Positions 26,299 to 36,053 of a DNA stretch of 64,000 nt are shown one piece after another; position 1 is the first letter of the stretch, and each line of letters begins with the position of its first letter. The stretch lies in the NCBI RefSeq assembly GCF_001696455.1, contig NZ_MAUJ01000001.1:744001-808000 (forward strand), given 5' to 3'. Origin of the DNA: Pseudoalteromonas luteoviolacea (GTDB lineage Bacteria; Pseudomonadota; Gammaproteobacteria; Enterobacterales; Alteromonadaceae). Position numbers and translations under genes: made by a program. The notes under the pieces were generated by a model. That model had not been told where the DNA came from. It saw only the letters and a program-made list of their open reading frames with translations, and ran no database searches.

Positions 26299-28035
26299 AT
26301 GAAATATTCACTTTTAGCCGCCAGTATCGGTTTGTGCTTTTCAGGGCAGCTGTTTGCTGTCACTTATGAATTAACAGAATTACCGACCAATGAAAATACA
26401 AAGCATACCTATATTTTGGATGCCAATGAGTCAGGCACAATAGTTGGTCGCTCAACCGAATTATTCAATCTGCCAATTGATGTAAGTTACATTGATATTG
26501 AAGACAATGGCATAAAGAGTGCGTATGACTCTTGGAAGCGAAATTTAGAGCTTCGTGATGATACTATCGATTTTACTCTCGAGCAGATTAAAAATGAAAA
26601 TGTAGCCGCAACTAATGCGGACGCTAACGCTTTTATGCGTACATTTTTAAGTAGCAGAGCCGGTAATCCGGAGTTTCAAAAATTAAACTCTGGTATTTCA
26701 TCGAGCTTTACAGCAACGACAGCAGACGAACAAGTGATATTTGATGCTAACCGAGAGTATACAAATAACGAATTATCGCGCTCAACAGTTCAACTGTTAA
26801 CTGCCGTTGCTTCTGATGGCACAAGAGTAGGTTGGGCTACGGCGCCTTACGACAAAGTGGCTTTCAAGAAAAATAATGAAGATGACGACACTATCTTTTT
26901 CCAAAGAGCACATACTTCAAGGGCATTTTTGATAAAGCCAAGCGGCGAATTAATGGTATTGCCTGCAAAGTATACAGATGATTATGGCAGCTATAGTAAT
27001 GCGACTGATATTAAAAAATTAGACGATGGCACGTACTTGGTTGTTGGGCAAAGTGCTGTAAGTGTAGAAAAAGACTCACAAGATCGTTTCAATGATAATT
27101 GTAAGGGCGAAGACGAGCCTGTCGCAGTGTGCGCATGGAGTCTGCAAAATGCTGGATACTACGATTTACGTGCTTATCAATGGAAGCTAGATGCCGACTT
27201 TAATATCATCGCAGCAGAGACTGACGAGATAGGAATTGGGCTAACACGTAACGACGATGAGAATCGCATTCATGTCAGTTCGGCTATGGCTGTAAATAAA
27301 GCAGGCATTGCGGTCGGTAATTCTCAGACTCGAGAAGGTGATGATTTTATCATTAGACAGCGCGCTGGTTATTATCAAGGTGGTGCTTTCAAACCCGTTG
27401 TTGACCATGACAAAGGCTACGAATCGAGCAGAGCTGTTGCCATTAACGATAACAATGTTGTAGTTGGATATCGTATGGATGAATTTTCTGTTGGTACAAA
27501 TTCTAATGTAAAGGCCTATTACTACGAGATTGATAATGCAAAGTATGTTGAAATTGACTCGTTTTACGAAGGCTCTGACATGTATGTGACTGACATCAAC
27601 AATGCAGGTCAAATTATAGGTAAAGCTGAAGTTGAAAAGAATGTAGCCTCCCCTAGAAGCGAGGCCTTCATCTTTGATAAGGTGACTGGCAAGTTAGATA
27701 ACATCAATGACCTATTACCTTGTAAGAGTGCCGAGTTTCCATACGATATTTCTGAAGCCATTAAAATTACCGATAATGGTAATATTTACGCAACTGCAAC
27801 TAAAACAGTAAACAGAAAAGACGCGTTAGGTAACAACATGAAAGATAGCAATGGTAATGATGAGTTTGAATCAGTTGCTATTCCTGTTCTTTTAACGAGA
27901 AACAACAGTGGTGAACCTGCTCAGTGCGCGCCAGATGAAGCTGAGACTTATGAGCGTAACTCTGCATCGTTTGGCTTGCTAAGCTTGTTAGCAGCGCCAT
28001 TGCTTATGTTGAGAAGACGCAAAAAAGTGAAGTAA
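26299..28035 (+). CDS. DUF3466 family secreted protein with CTERM-like C-terminus
   Basis: A 578-residue exported protein of the DUF3466 family. The start is the ATG at 26299 behind AAGGA; an upstream in-frame codon at 26254 lies inside uup and has no ribosome site. Signal peptide: SLLAASIGLCFSGQLFAV. The body has several repeats of the HAF/extracellular type (AVAINDNNVVVGYR, DINNAGQIIGKAE, AMAVNKAGIAVGNS), which suggest a beta-propeller. The end, SFGLLSLLAAPLLMLRRRKKVK, has a short hydrophobic helix plus basic tail like the GlyGly-CTERM sorting tail processed by rhombosortase, though the Gly-Gly is not obvious. Function unknown; probably cell-surface or envelope. Confidence 0.8.
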   Translation: MKYSLLAASIGLCFSGQLFAVTYELTELPTNENTKHTYILDANESGTIVGRSTELFNLPIDVSYIDIEDNGIKSAYDSWKRNLELRDDTIDFTLEQIKNENVAATNADANAFMRTFLSSRAGNPEFQKLNSGISSSFTATTADEQVIFDANREYTNNELSRSTVQLLTAVASDGTRVGWATAPYDKVAFKKNNEDDDTIFFQRAHTSRAFLIKPSGELMVLPAKYTDDYGSYSNATDIKKLDDGTYLVVGQSAVSVEKDSQDRFNDNCKGEDEPVAVCAWSLQNAGYYDLRAYQWKLDADFNIIAAETDEIGIGLTRNDDENRIHVSSAMAVNKAGIAVGNSQTREGDDFIIRQRAGYYQGGAFKPVVDHDKGYESSRAVAINDNNVVVGYRMDEFSVGTNSNVKAYYYEIDNAKYVEIDSFYEGSDMYVTDINNAGQIIGKAEVEKNVASPRSEAFIFDKVTGKLDNINDLLPCKSAEFPYDISEAIKITDNGNIYATATKTVNRKDALGNNMKDSNGNDEFESVAIPVLLTRNNSGEPAQCAPDEAETYERNSASFGLLSLLAAPLLMLRRRKKVK

Positions 28036-28042
28036 TGAATAA

Positions 28043-28072
28043 TAAAAAAGGCCCGAAAGGGCCTTTTTTATT
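28043..28072. terminator. Bidirectional terminator between DUF3466 and DUF2062 genes
   Basis: AAAAAAGGCCC, GAAA tetraloop, GGGCCTTTTTT. The flanking A- and T-runs allow it to end transcription from both sides; the genes converge here. Confidence 0.88.
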
Positions 28073-28102
28073 ATGTTAGAATGCTTTAAAACAAACTTAT
28101 CT

Positions 28103-28615
28103 TCATTCTGCCTGATTACGCGCTTCCCAAGCTTTATTTACTGAACGTCGCCATAAATAATCAATGCCGAAAAAACCAATTACAGCAGCAATACATGCAC
28201 AGATAAGCGAACCAACCATAAATGCAGGCCCAATTGTTGAGATACTTTCGCTTAACCATGCCCACGTAGGCTCAAAATGAAATGGTTGTAACTCTTGACC
28301 GAGTGCAAAAACGCCGACAAGATAAGAGCAATAAAAAATAGGTGGCATAGTCAGTGGGTTAGTGATCCACACTAGTGCTATTGATAAGGGTAAATTAACT
28401 CTAAACGGTATGGCAAGGGCTGCCGCAAGTACCATTTGAAAAGGGACAGGTATGAATGCAAAAAATAGTCCAACTGAAAAGGCACCTCTAGCTGAGCGTC
28501 GATTCAAATGCCATAGGTTCGCATCGTGCAATAAATTTCCAAATATCTTTAACGATTTTTGTTCTTTGATCTTATTGTGATCAGGTAAAAAGCGTTGGAT
28601 CGTTTTCTTCGCCAT
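28103..28615 (-). CDS. DUF2062 family membrane protein
   Basis: A 170-residue inner-membrane protein of the DUF2062 family. The start MAKKTIQRFLP at 28615 is chosen over a TTG nine bases upstream because it gives the usual family N-terminus. Basic N-terminus, then the conserved WHLNRRSARGAFSVGLFFAFIPVPFQM, PLSIALVWITNPLTMPPIFYCSYLVG and a last hydrophobic helix with FMVGSLICACIAAVIGFFG. That is about three membrane spans. The role is unknown. It is divergent from comEC, and the 5' ends are practically overlapping, which is odd. Confidence 0.85.
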   Translation of the reverse strand: MAKKTIQRFLPDHNKIKEQKSLKIFGNLLHDANLWHLNRRSARGAFSVGLFFAFIPVPFQMVLAAALAIPFRVNLPLSIALVWITNPLTMPPIFYCSYLVGVFALGQELQPFHFEPTWAWLSESISTIGPAFMVGSLICACIAAVIGFFGIDYLWRRSVNKAWEARNQAE

Positions 28616-28639
28616 ATAGAGCAACCATCTACTTCACTA

Positions 28640-30859
28640 TTGATTTGTTGCGGCATCATTTTTGGGAGCCTAATATCCGTTTTTTATCTGGATTCTTGGC
28701 AGTTACCCAGCTGTATTGCCATGCTTGTTTTTGTTAGTAGCTATTTTAAGCCTTTTTCGAATGTTTTGGCAGGTTTTATTTTAGGTATTTTTGTTACATT
28801 TTCTCATTATCTCATTTCCCACCATTTGAGTTGGGAAAAAGAAGTCGTGAACAAACCTATAAAAATAAGTGGCGTAGTATCTAAAATATTAAACCGTGGT
28901 AGCTACTCATACATCACGTTAGATGTATCTGCACTGGATAAGTTTCATATATCGGCGTTTAAAACAGTTTATGCAAACTTAGCGGTCGTCGACGAGGCGC
29001 AAAACTTGGCCGAAGGAGATAAAATAACGGGAGAAGGCAAAGTACGGTTTTTTCGTTCTAGAAAAAATTTTGACACCTTTGATGCTGAGCTGTACGCATT
29101 TCGTAACCATATTCACTTCAAAGGCAAAATAACTGTTGAATCGATTACCCCGTTAGATACAAGTTGGCAAAAGAACTACCAAGGCTTTATTTTTAATGTG
29201 TTCAAAGACTACAAACTTGGTTGGTTGTATTATGTTTTGCTCAGTGGCGATAAGTCTCAGATCACCCCAAATGATAAAGAAGGCTTTAGAAAGTTGGGCT
29301 TGAGTCATATCATGGCGATTTCTGGGCTACATATAGGGATTTTATTTACGCTGGGCTTTGTATTCCTCAAAGCTGCTGTGTTCACTCTACCCCAAAATAT
29401 CCTACAAGAACTGAATATCAACATGGGGTGTTTAATTGGGGCGCTGGTCTTGGCTGGCATATACGTTATCTTAAGTGGTATGCAAGTTTCAGCTCAGAGA
29501 GCTTGGTTAATGGCGGCGCTCGGTGTTACCTGTTATTTTCTCGGTCTGCGTTTAAGCTTTGTCAGAACGGTGGTTTATGCATTAACGCTTATTGTGCTGT
29601 TCTCGCCGTTTTCTTTTCTGAATGTAGGTCTTTATTTTTCATTTAGTGCTGTCGTCGCTATTCTTTGGCTCGTATCACGACAAAGGCAGTATAATCATCA
29701 AACGCATCGTATTATTGATAAGTTTAAACTTTTGGTCATGGTGCAAGTTACGGTATTTTTGTTTCTATTGCCCTGGAGTATTTTCGTTTTTCAAGGAGTG
29801 AGTGTTTCAGGCCTACTTATTAATCTTGTCATGATCCCATTTCTGGGCATCGTTCTTTTCCCCGCCATAGTGATACAGAGCTTCGTATCACTCATTTCCG
29901 ATGTACAGTTATTAAGTGGAATCGATAGTTTGTTATCTACATCCTATTTTTTGATAAAACAATGGCCATTCAATTGGTTTAGCTTTGGTAAGATAACCTT
30001 TCAAGATTTGGGATTGTCTGTGCTTTGCCTTTTAATGTTGTTGCACAAACTAACATTACGATATGCGAGCATACCTGTTTTTATTTTAATGACTCGTTGG
30101 TTCATTTGGCAGCCGCCCGATTGGCAAGTAGACATTTTCGATGTTGGTCACGGCACAGCTGTGCTTGTCTCTAGGGATAACCAAGCGCTTCTTTATGACT
30201 TGGGCGCCAATTACTTTGGCACATACTCTATATTTGAAAATGTGGTCATGCCCTATATGAGAGCGAACCAGCTCTCTCTAATTCACACCATCATTAGTCA
30301 TGATGACGGAGATCATGCTGGCGGCCTTGAACATTTAATCAGTAACGGATACGAGCAAAGTTTGAATGTATTTCACGGAGATGAATATCAACAACCCTGT
30401 GTCAATCGGAGTATTGAGTTTGGAGAGCTTACAATTAACGCAATGTGGCCTAAAGCGTTACAAAATAACGATAATAACAGCTCATGTGTGGTGCATATTA
30501 GTGATGGAAAACACAGCCTATTGCTACCAGGTGATATTGAGTCCAACTCAGAATATGAGCTGCTAGAAATGTATGAGCAGATGCTGCCTTCGACAATCTT
30601 ACTTGCCCCGCATCACGGTAGCAAAACGTCATCTAGTATTGAATTTGTTCGCGCTGTTGAAGGTGAAATGGTTGTTTTTTCGAGGGGCTATCACTCCCCA
30701 TGGGGGCTTCCGCATCAAGAGGTCGTTACCAGATATGAGCAAGCTGGATATAAAACGTTTGATACAGCATTAAATGGGCACATTCAAATTCGTGTATTTT
30801 CTAATCACTATGAAGTTTTCTTGGCCCGAGAAGCGAAAAATCTATGGTTTTTAAGATAA
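28640..30859 (+). CDS. comEC: ComEC/Rec2-type DNA uptake channel protein
   Basis: Inner-membrane channel that brings transforming single-stranded DNA into the cytoplasm. A 739-residue reading from the TTG at 28640 is given; the frame is open further up to a TTG at 28595, but that would run into DUF2062. Seen in order: two N-terminal spans; a soluble OB-type domain; the Competence membrane domain with GLSHIMAISGLHIGILFTLGF and LSGMQVSAQRAWLMAALG; and a C-terminal metallo-beta-lactamase domain with VGHGTAVLV, SHDDGDHAGGLEHL and LLAPHHGSKTS. Length is normal for gammaproteobacterial ComEC. It sits upstream of msbA, as in E. coli (ycaI). Confidence 0.92.
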   Translation: MICCGIIFGSLISVFYLDSWQLPSCIAMLVFVSSYFKPFSNVLAGFILGIFVTFSHYLISHHLSWEKEVVNKPIKISGVVSKILNRGSYSYITLDVSALDKFHISAFKTVYANLAVVDEAQNLAEGDKITGEGKVRFFRSRKNFDTFDAELYAFRNHIHFKGKITVESITPLDTSWQKNYQGFIFNVFKDYKLGWLYYVLLSGDKSQITPNDKEGFRKLGLSHIMAISGLHIGILFTLGFVFLKAAVFTLPQNILQELNINMGCLIGALVLAGIYVILSGMQVSAQRAWLMAALGVTCYFLGLRLSFVRTVVYALTLIVLFSPFSFLNVGLYFSFSAVVAILWLVSRQRQYNHQTHRIIDKFKLLVMVQVTVFLFLLPWSIFVFQGVSVSGLLINLVMIPFLGIVLFPAIVIQSFVSLISDVQLLSGIDSLLSTSYFLIKQWPFNWFSFGKITFQDLGLSVLCLLMLLHKLTLRYASIPVFILMTRWFIWQPPDWQVDIFDVGHGTAVLVSRDNQALLYDLGANYFGTYSIFENVVMPYMRANQLSLIHTIISHDDGDHAGGLEHLISNGYEQSLNVFHGDEYQQPCVNRSIEFGELTINAMWPKALQNNDNNSSCVVHISDGKHSLLLPGDIESNSEYELLEMYEQMLPSTILLAPHHGSKTSSSIEFVRAVEGEMVVFSRGYHSPWGLPHQEVVTRYEQAGYKTFDTALNGHIQIRVFSNHYEVFLAREAKNLWFLR

Positions 30860-30922
30860 TGCATTCAGTTTTTGCGCCATGGCAGATACAATACAAAGGT
30901 TTTGAAGTTTTAGAGTAACACT

Positions 30923-32659
30923 ATGCAGCAGTCTGGAAAGCAAATTTATAAAAGGCTTTTGACTTATACCTACGAATTTAAAATTGCAGCATTTTTTGCT
31001 GTGTTTGGCATGCTCGGTTATGCGGCTATGGACGCGCTTTTTATCCAACTGATGAAGCCATTTATGGATGACGGATTAACGCAGGGCAATCAAGATGTAT
31101 TAGCCATGGCACCAATTGTAGTGATCCTGTTGGTCTTGGGCAGGGGCATTTTTAACTATATGTCTTCGTATTGCCTGAGCTATGTAGGTTCTCAAGTTGT
31201 TCGTAAATTGCGCCAACAGTTATATGAGCACATGCTATTTATGCCAGTATCATTCCATGACAAACACTCCAATGGTGAACTGGTTTCGAAAATAACATTT
31301 GATACAGAGCAGGTACAACAAGCTGTTACACGCGCTTTGCAAGTTGCAATCAGAGAAGGGGCCTTTGTGGTGTTCTTACTTTGGGGCATGTTTGCCATTA
31401 GCTGGAAATTGTCCCTCCTATTTTTGGTGATTGTGCCGTTTGTCGCGATTGTGGTGAGTGTCGTATCAAAACGCTTCAGAAAAATTTCAAAGAATATTCA
31501 AGATGCGATGGGCGCAGTGACCAGAGGCTCTGAACAAATGCTTTCTGGGCACAAAGAGATTCATGGCTTCGGTGGCCAAGATAAAGAGATTAAGCACTTT
31601 GCTACGGTGAACAATCACAATAGGCAACAGCGTGTAAAAATGGATGCGACCCGAGCGTTGAGCGTATCTGTCATTCAATTGATTGCAGCCAGTGCGATGG
31701 CGGTCGTGCTTGCTATTATCGCGATGCCTGACGTACATGAATCATTGACTCCGGGTGTAGTTGCATCGCTTATAACAGCGATGGTTATGATGCTGAGGCC
31801 ACTTAAACAATTGGCGAATGTAAATAGTGATTTTCAAAGGGGCATAGCAGCTGCGAAAAGTATTTTTGAAGTCTTGGACCAAGAAAAAGAAAAAGATACT
31901 GGCACATACGAAGCAGGCGAAGTACGTGGAGAAATAAGCGTTAAAAATGTGACGTTTACCTACCCGACTAAAGAAGACCCAGTTATTGAAAACTTATCAT
32001 TGGAGATTAAAGCAGGAAAAAGCATTGCTTTAGTCGGTCGCAGTGGCTCTGGTAAATCTACACTATCTAACCTGCTACCCAGATTTTATGACCTTGATGC
32101 AGGGAAAGTGACGCTAGATGGCATTGAGTTGACTGAATACTCACTGGCATCACTTCGTAAGCAATTTGCGCTGGTCTCTCAGCACGTAACGCTTTTCAAT
32201 GACACCATTGCTAATAATATTATGTACGGACTTGATAAGCCGCTTAGCAAAGATGAGCTTGTGAAAGTTGCAAAGCAAGCTCACGTTTGGGAGTTTGTGA
32301 AGGATTTACCAGAGGGCTTGGACACAGAAGTTGGAGAGAATGGAGTCATGCTTTCAGGTGGGCAGAGACAGCGAATTGCCATCGCAAGGGCAATTGTCAA
32401 AGATGCGCCTGTACTTATTTTAGACGAAGCAACTTCAGCACTAGATACCGAGTCAGAGCGGTTAATTCAAGAAGAGCTAGAAGCATTAATGAAAAACAAA
32501 ACATCTATTGTTATCGCTCACCGCTTATCTACGATAGAAAAGTCAGATCAAATCTATGTACTAGATAAAGGTAAAGTCTTGGAGCAGGGGAAGCATGAAG
32601 AACTGTTGGAAAAAGACGGTGCGTATGCAGCACTTTGCAAAATGCAATATGGTGAATAA
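30923..32659 (+). CDS. msbA: Lipid A export ATP-binding/permease MsbA
   Basis: Homodimeric ABC exporter that flips lipid A-core across the inner membrane. It has 578 residues (E. coli: 582). Six membrane spans fill the first half, for example AAFFAVFGMLGYAAMDALF, and the ATPase domain the second: ALVGRSGSGKSTL (Walker A), MLSGGQRQRIAIARA (signature), PVLILDEATSALDTESE (Walker B) and IVIAHRLSTIEK (switch His). The ATG at 30923 has a weak AGAG site. lpxK starts 2 bases after its stop, so the two are co-translated. Confidence 0.96.
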   Translation: MQQSGKQIYKRLLTYTYEFKIAAFFAVFGMLGYAAMDALFIQLMKPFMDDGLTQGNQDVLAMAPIVVILLVLGRGIFNYMSSYCLSYVGSQVVRKLRQQLYEHMLFMPVSFHDKHSNGELVSKITFDTEQVQQAVTRALQVAIREGAFVVFLLWGMFAISWKLSLLFLVIVPFVAIVVSVVSKRFRKISKNIQDAMGAVTRGSEQMLSGHKEIHGFGGQDKEIKHFATVNNHNRQQRVKMDATRALSVSVIQLIAASAMAVVLAIIAMPDVHESLTPGVVASLITAMVMMLRPLKQLANVNSDFQRGIAAAKSIFEVLDQEKEKDTGTYEAGEVRGEISVKNVTFTYPTKEDPVIENLSLEIKAGKSIALVGRSGSGKSTLSNLLPRFYDLDAGKVTLDGIELTEYSLASLRKQFALVSQHVTLFNDTIANNIMYGLDKPLSKDELVKVAKQAHVWEFVKDLPEGLDTEVGENGVMLSGGQRQRIAIARAIVKDAPVLILDEATSALDTESERLIQEELEALMKNKTSIVIAHRLSTIEKSDQIYVLDKGKVLEQGKHEELLEKDGAYAALCKMQYGE

Positions 32660-32661
32660 AA

Positions 32662-33645
32662 TTGAACAAGATTGAAAAAAGCTGGTATCAACCTATCGGC
32701 CTTTTGAATATTGCTCTATTGCCGTTAAGCGCATTGTTTTGGCTTGTGAGTAATGTCAGAAGAGGGCTATTTAAGTTGGGTATTAAATCCGCTTATAAAG
32801 CGCCCGTGCCTGTATTTATCGTGGGCAATATTGGTATTGGTGGCAACGGAAAGACGCCTTTTGTGTTATGGCTAGTGCCTTACTTACAGGTACTGGGGCT
32901 TAAAGTTGCGGTGATAAGCCGTGGGTATGGTGCCAAGCCGCCACATACACCTTACCAAGTAAATGAACAAAGTACAGCCAGTCAGGCGGGAGATGAGCCT
33001 CTACTCATATTTAATCGTCTAGGTTGCGATGTGGTGATTGGTGGAGACAGAAAAGCGAGCATCGAGTATCTCATCGAGCATAATGAACCCGATATTATTA
33101 TCAGTGATGATGGCTTGCAGCACTATCAGCTCGATCGCGATATTGAGGTGTGCATTGTGGATAATGAACGCCGATTTGGTAATGGGTTTTTGCTCCCTGC
33201 TGGACCATTACGTGAGCTGCCAAGTCGCCTAAAAACAGTGGACTTAGCTGTATATAATGGCTCTGTAAAAGAGGATGGTTACTCATTATGCACAACTGGC
33301 ATATACAGTGTAAAAACAGGTGAAAAGCTGAGTGACTATTCAGCTAAAGGTGTCGCAATAAGTGCAATAGGTAACCCATCTCGCTTTGAAAAGTCATTGC
33401 GAGCAAATGGTATTGCAATAACACAAACAAAACATTTTGCAGATCATCACCTATACAGTGAACAAGATTTCGAACCATATACAAATCAACCGGTGTTTAT
33501 GACCGAAAAAGACGCGGTTAAGTGCCAAGCTTTTGCAAAGCAAAATTGGTATTTCTTGCGTGTAGACGCCGTTCCATCTGACGCACTTGTGAACAAGTTA
33601 CATCGATTATTAGAAAAGAAGGGGATTATCAGCCATGGCATTTGA
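32662..33645 (+). CDS. lpxK: Tetraacyldisaccharide 4'-kinase LpxK
   Basis: Inner-membrane-associated kinase that adds the 4'-phosphate to make lipid IVA. It has 327 residues (E. coli: 328). An N-terminal hydrophobic helix at about 10-30, then the P-loop [17 protein letters not shown] at about 50-65, [23 protein letters not shown] and the catalytic-loop region [19 protein letters not shown] (family DDGLQH). The start is TTG at 32662, two bases after the msbA stop. Its end overlaps the small ycaR-type gene by 11 bases. Confidence 0.95.
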   Translation: MNKIEKSWYQPIGLLNIALLPLSALFWLVSNVRRGLFKLGIKSAYKAPVPVFIVGNIGIGGNGKTPFVLWLVPYLQVLGLKVAVISRGYGAKPPHTPYQVNEQSTASQAGDEPLLIFNRLGCDVVIGGDRKASIEYLIEHNEPDIIISDDGLQHYQLDRDIEVCIVDNERRFGNGFLLPAGPLRELPSRLKTVDLAVYNGSVKEDGYSLCTTGIYSVKTGEKLSDYSAKGVAISAIGNPSRFEKSLRANGIAITQTKHFADHHLYSEQDFEPYTNQPVFMTEKDAVKCQAFAKQNWYFLRVDAVPSDALVNKLHRLLEKKGIISHGI

Positions 33646-33832
33646 TACAAAATTATTGGACATCATCGCTTGCCCAGTATGTAAAGGTAAACTGGCTTAC
33701 GACAAAGAAAACAAAGAGCTAATTAGCACTGCAGCCAAGTTGGCATATCCAATTAGAGATGATATCCCGGTACTACTTGAGAATGAAGCAAGAGAATTAA
33801 GCCTAGAAGAGGTTGAGAAGTGGAATTCATAG
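33635..33832 (+). CDS. ycaR: Trm112/YcaR family small zinc-ribbon-like protein
   Basis: A 65-residue protein of the Trm112/UPF0434 (YcaR) family. It contains [22 protein letters not shown], a CPxCKG half-site, and the conserved end [19 protein letters not shown]. The second Cys pair of eukaryotic Trm112 is absent, as in bacterial YcaR proteins. It overlaps both lpxK upstream (11 bases) and kdsB downstream (13 bases), the E. coli ycaR-kdsB order. Exact role in bacteria is unclear; the eukaryotic relative activates methyltransferases. Confidence 0.92.
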   Translation: MAFDTKLLDIIACPVCKGKLAYDKENKELISTAAKLAYPIRDDIPVLLENEARELSLEEVEKWNS

Positions 33833-34575
33833 TTGTTATTCCTGCACGCTATGCCTCGACGCGATTACCTGGCAAACCACTGGTAGATATTTGCGGAAAA
33901 ACCATGATTCAGCGCGTTTTTGAACAAGCAGAAAAAGCGGGCGCGAAAGCGGTTTATGTAGCGACAGATCACCAGGCGGTATTTGACGAAGTAAAGACAT
34001 TCACTGACAACGTTTTGATGACCAGAGAAGATCATCAATCTGGTACGGAGCGTCTTGCTGAGGTCGTCGATATTTTGGGCTTAGATGATGAGACGTTAAT
34101 TGTGAATGTTCAGGGCGATGAACCTTTACTCGAACCTGAAAACATTACTCAAGTAGCACAACTACTGTTTGCATCGTCTGCGCCGATGGCGACGCTGAGT
34201 GTAGATGTTGAAAGCGTTGAAGAAGTGTTAAACCCCAATGCGGTTAAAGTCGTCAGTGACGCAAATCATAATGCGCTCTATTTTTCACGTGCATCAATTC
34301 CGTTTCAACGAGACAGCATGATGGAGTTAGACAAAAGCAAAGTACCTCTGGGGCATTTTAACCGCCATGTAGGTATTTATGCTTATCGTGCAGGATTCAT
34401 CAAAACATATTTACAGTTGAGCGTTTCTCCACTTGAAGTTCAAGAGTCTTTGGAACAACTGAGGGTGCTGTATCACGGTTACCCAATAAAAGTGACGAAG
34501 GCTGTTAAGCCTGTTCATGCGGGAGTAGATACACCTGAAGATCTCGCTCGTGTCATTGAGTACCTTAATGGGTAA
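33820..34575 (+). CDS. kdsB: CMP-Kdo synthetase
   Basis: Cytosolic 3-deoxy-manno-octulosonate cytidylyltransferase that activates Kdo for lipopolysaccharide. It has 251 residues (E. coli: 248). The nucleotide-binding opening is [20 protein letters not shown]; further motifs are [22 protein letters not shown] (here [13 protein letters not shown]), VNVQGDEPL and [12 protein letters not shown]. The start is GTG at 33820 inside the previous gene. Fits with msbA and lpxK as part of an LPS supply cluster. Confidence 0.96.
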   Translation: MEFIVVIPARYASTRLPGKPLVDICGKTMIQRVFEQAEKAGAKAVYVATDHQAVFDEVKTFTDNVLMTREDHQSGTERLAEVVDILGLDDETLIVNVQGDEPLLEPENITQVAQLLFASSAPMATLSVDVESVEEVLNPNAVKVVSDANHNALYFSRASIPFQRDSMMELDKSKVPLGHFNRHVGIYAYRAGFIKTYLQLSVSPLEVQESLEQLRVLYHGYPIKVTKAVKPVHAGVDTPEDLARVIEYLNG

Positions 34576-35233
34576 GCTCGATATTATCGCCCAACACAGA
34601 GACTTTATCGTCGCTTATAAACCGTGTGGAATGAGTTTTCATAGTGAAAATGAAGCTGGCTTTGTCGCTTTGCTTGAAAAGCAGCTTGATAAGCGCCTTT
34701 ATCCTGTGCATCGCTTAGATAAAGTAACCTCGGGTTTGCTTGTTTTAGCAACTTCCAGTGAATCCGCGAGTGAGCTGACTAGACTGTTCACTGAGCGCTT
34801 GGTAAGTAAGTTTTACCTCGCTTTAATAACCGATAAACCCAAGAAAAAGCAAGGCTGGGTAAAAGGGGATATGGCAAAGTCTCGACGGGGGACTTTCAAG
34901 TTACTAAAGACGCAAGAAAACCCTGCAATTACTAGATTTTACTCCTCGAGTGTGAAAGCGGGTCTAAGAGCTTGCCTAATGAAACCTTTTAGCGGTAAGA
35001 CACACCAATTACGTGTAGCGCTAAAAAGCTTGTCTGCACCTATACTGGGTGATGAAAGCTATGGTGGTAGCGAATCTGATAGGGTTTATCTCCATGCCTA
35101 TTACATTGCGTTTGATTGGCATGACGAGCATCTAAGTTATAGTGCAGAACCTAAAGAGGGGGCGCATTTCATGCAGTTATTAACGCATGATGTATTTAAT
35201 TCGTGGCGACAGCCCGAGCAGTTAGAGTGGTAA
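34568..35233 (+). CDS. RluA-family pseudouridine synthase
   Basis: An RNA pseudouridine synthase of the RluA group, 221 residues. The catalytic motif is [18 protein letters not shown], with the Asp in [15 protein letters not shown] is the family opening, and [17 protein letters not shown] and [10 protein letters not shown] close it. There is no S4 domain, so it is a short form like TruC or RluA; the RNA target cannot be read. The ATG at 34568 overlaps the kdsB end by 8 bases; an upstream GTG is less likely. tcdA starts one base after the stop, so this enzyme is in a tRNA/rRNA-modification pair. Confidence 0.88.
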   Translation: MGKLDIIAQHRDFIVAYKPCGMSFHSENEAGFVALLEKQLDKRLYPVHRLDKVTSGLLVLATSSESASELTRLFTERLVSKFYLALITDKPKKKQGWVKGDMAKSRRGTFKLLKTQENPAITRFYSSSVKAGLRACLMKPFSGKTHQLRVALKSLSAPILGDESYGGSESDRVYLHAYYIAFDWHDEHLSYSAEPKEGAHFMQLLTHDVFNSWRQPEQLEW

Positions 35234-35234
35234 T

Positions 35235-36029
35235 ATGACAGAACAAGATACATCACTACGTTTTGGTGGTATTGGTCGGCTGTATGGAAATAAACAGCTG
35301 CAATGGTTAAATGAAGCGAATTTTTGTGTGATTGGTATAGGCGGTGTGGGTAGCTGGGCAGCTGAAGCATTGGCTAGAACTGGTATCGGACATATTACCC
35401 TAATTGATTTAGACGATATTTGTGTGACGAATATTAACCGTCAATTGCATGCTGTCACAGATACGGTGGGTGAAATCAAAGCTGAGGCAATGAAGGCACG
35501 GTTAGAAAACATTAACCCTGCATGCCAAGTCTCTGTGATTGACGACTTCATTACGCTTGAAAATATAAAAGAATATATACAAGGTTTTGATTACGTTATT
35601 GACTGTATAGACGCTGTAAAAGAAAAAGCGGCTTTAATCGCCCATTGCAAACGCAATAAAATCCCAGTGATAACAACTGGAGGGGCGGGAGGTCAAACGG
35701 ACCCGAGCCAAATCTGTTTTGGTGATGTGGCTAAAACGACGCATGACCCTTTGCTGGCTAAAGTGCGTTACCTACTGCGAAAGCAATACAATTTCACATC
35801 AAACCCAAAGCGTAAATTTGCTGTAGACTGCGTTTACTCGACAGAGCAACTTGTTTACCCAACTGACGACGGTAGTGTGTGTAAAGCGAAACAACAGGCG
35901 GATGGCAGCAAAAATATGGACTGCGCAACGGGCTTTGGCTCTGCAACTATGGTCACGGGAAGTTTTGGTTTTTTTGCTGCGTCGAAATCGATCCGTAAGT
36001 ATTTAGATAAGCGCGAACGAAACAGTTAA
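35235..36029 (+). CDS. tcdA: tRNA threonylcarbamoyladenosine dehydratase TcdA (CsdL)
   Basis: E1-like ATP-dependent enzyme that dehydrates t6A37 in tRNA to cyclic ct6A. It has 264 residues (E. coli: 268). The Rossmann/adenylation motif FCVIGIGGVGSWAAEALART is followed by ITLIDLDDICVTNINRQLHA (Arg finger region NxNRQ), DYVIDCIDAVKEKAALI, TTGGAGGQTDP and DCVYSTEQ. It is the last gene of the plus-strand run from comEC. It converges with csdE, 24 bases from it, which is notable since CsdA and CsdE supply sulfur to this enzyme in E. coli. Confidence 0.95.
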   Translation: MTEQDTSLRFGGIGRLYGNKQLQWLNEANFCVIGIGGVGSWAAEALARTGIGHITLIDLDDICVTNINRQLHAVTDTVGEIKAEAMKARLENINPACQVSVIDDFITLENIKEYIQGFDYVIDCIDAVKEKAALIAHCKRNKIPVITTGGAGGQTDPSQICFGDVAKTTHDPLLAKVRYLLRKQYNFTSNPKRKFAVDCVYSTEQLVYPTDDGSVCKAKQQADGSKNMDCATGFGSATMVTGSFGFFAASKSIRKYLDKRERNS

Positions 36030-36053
36030 CAATTAGCGCATTTCAGTTTTAAG

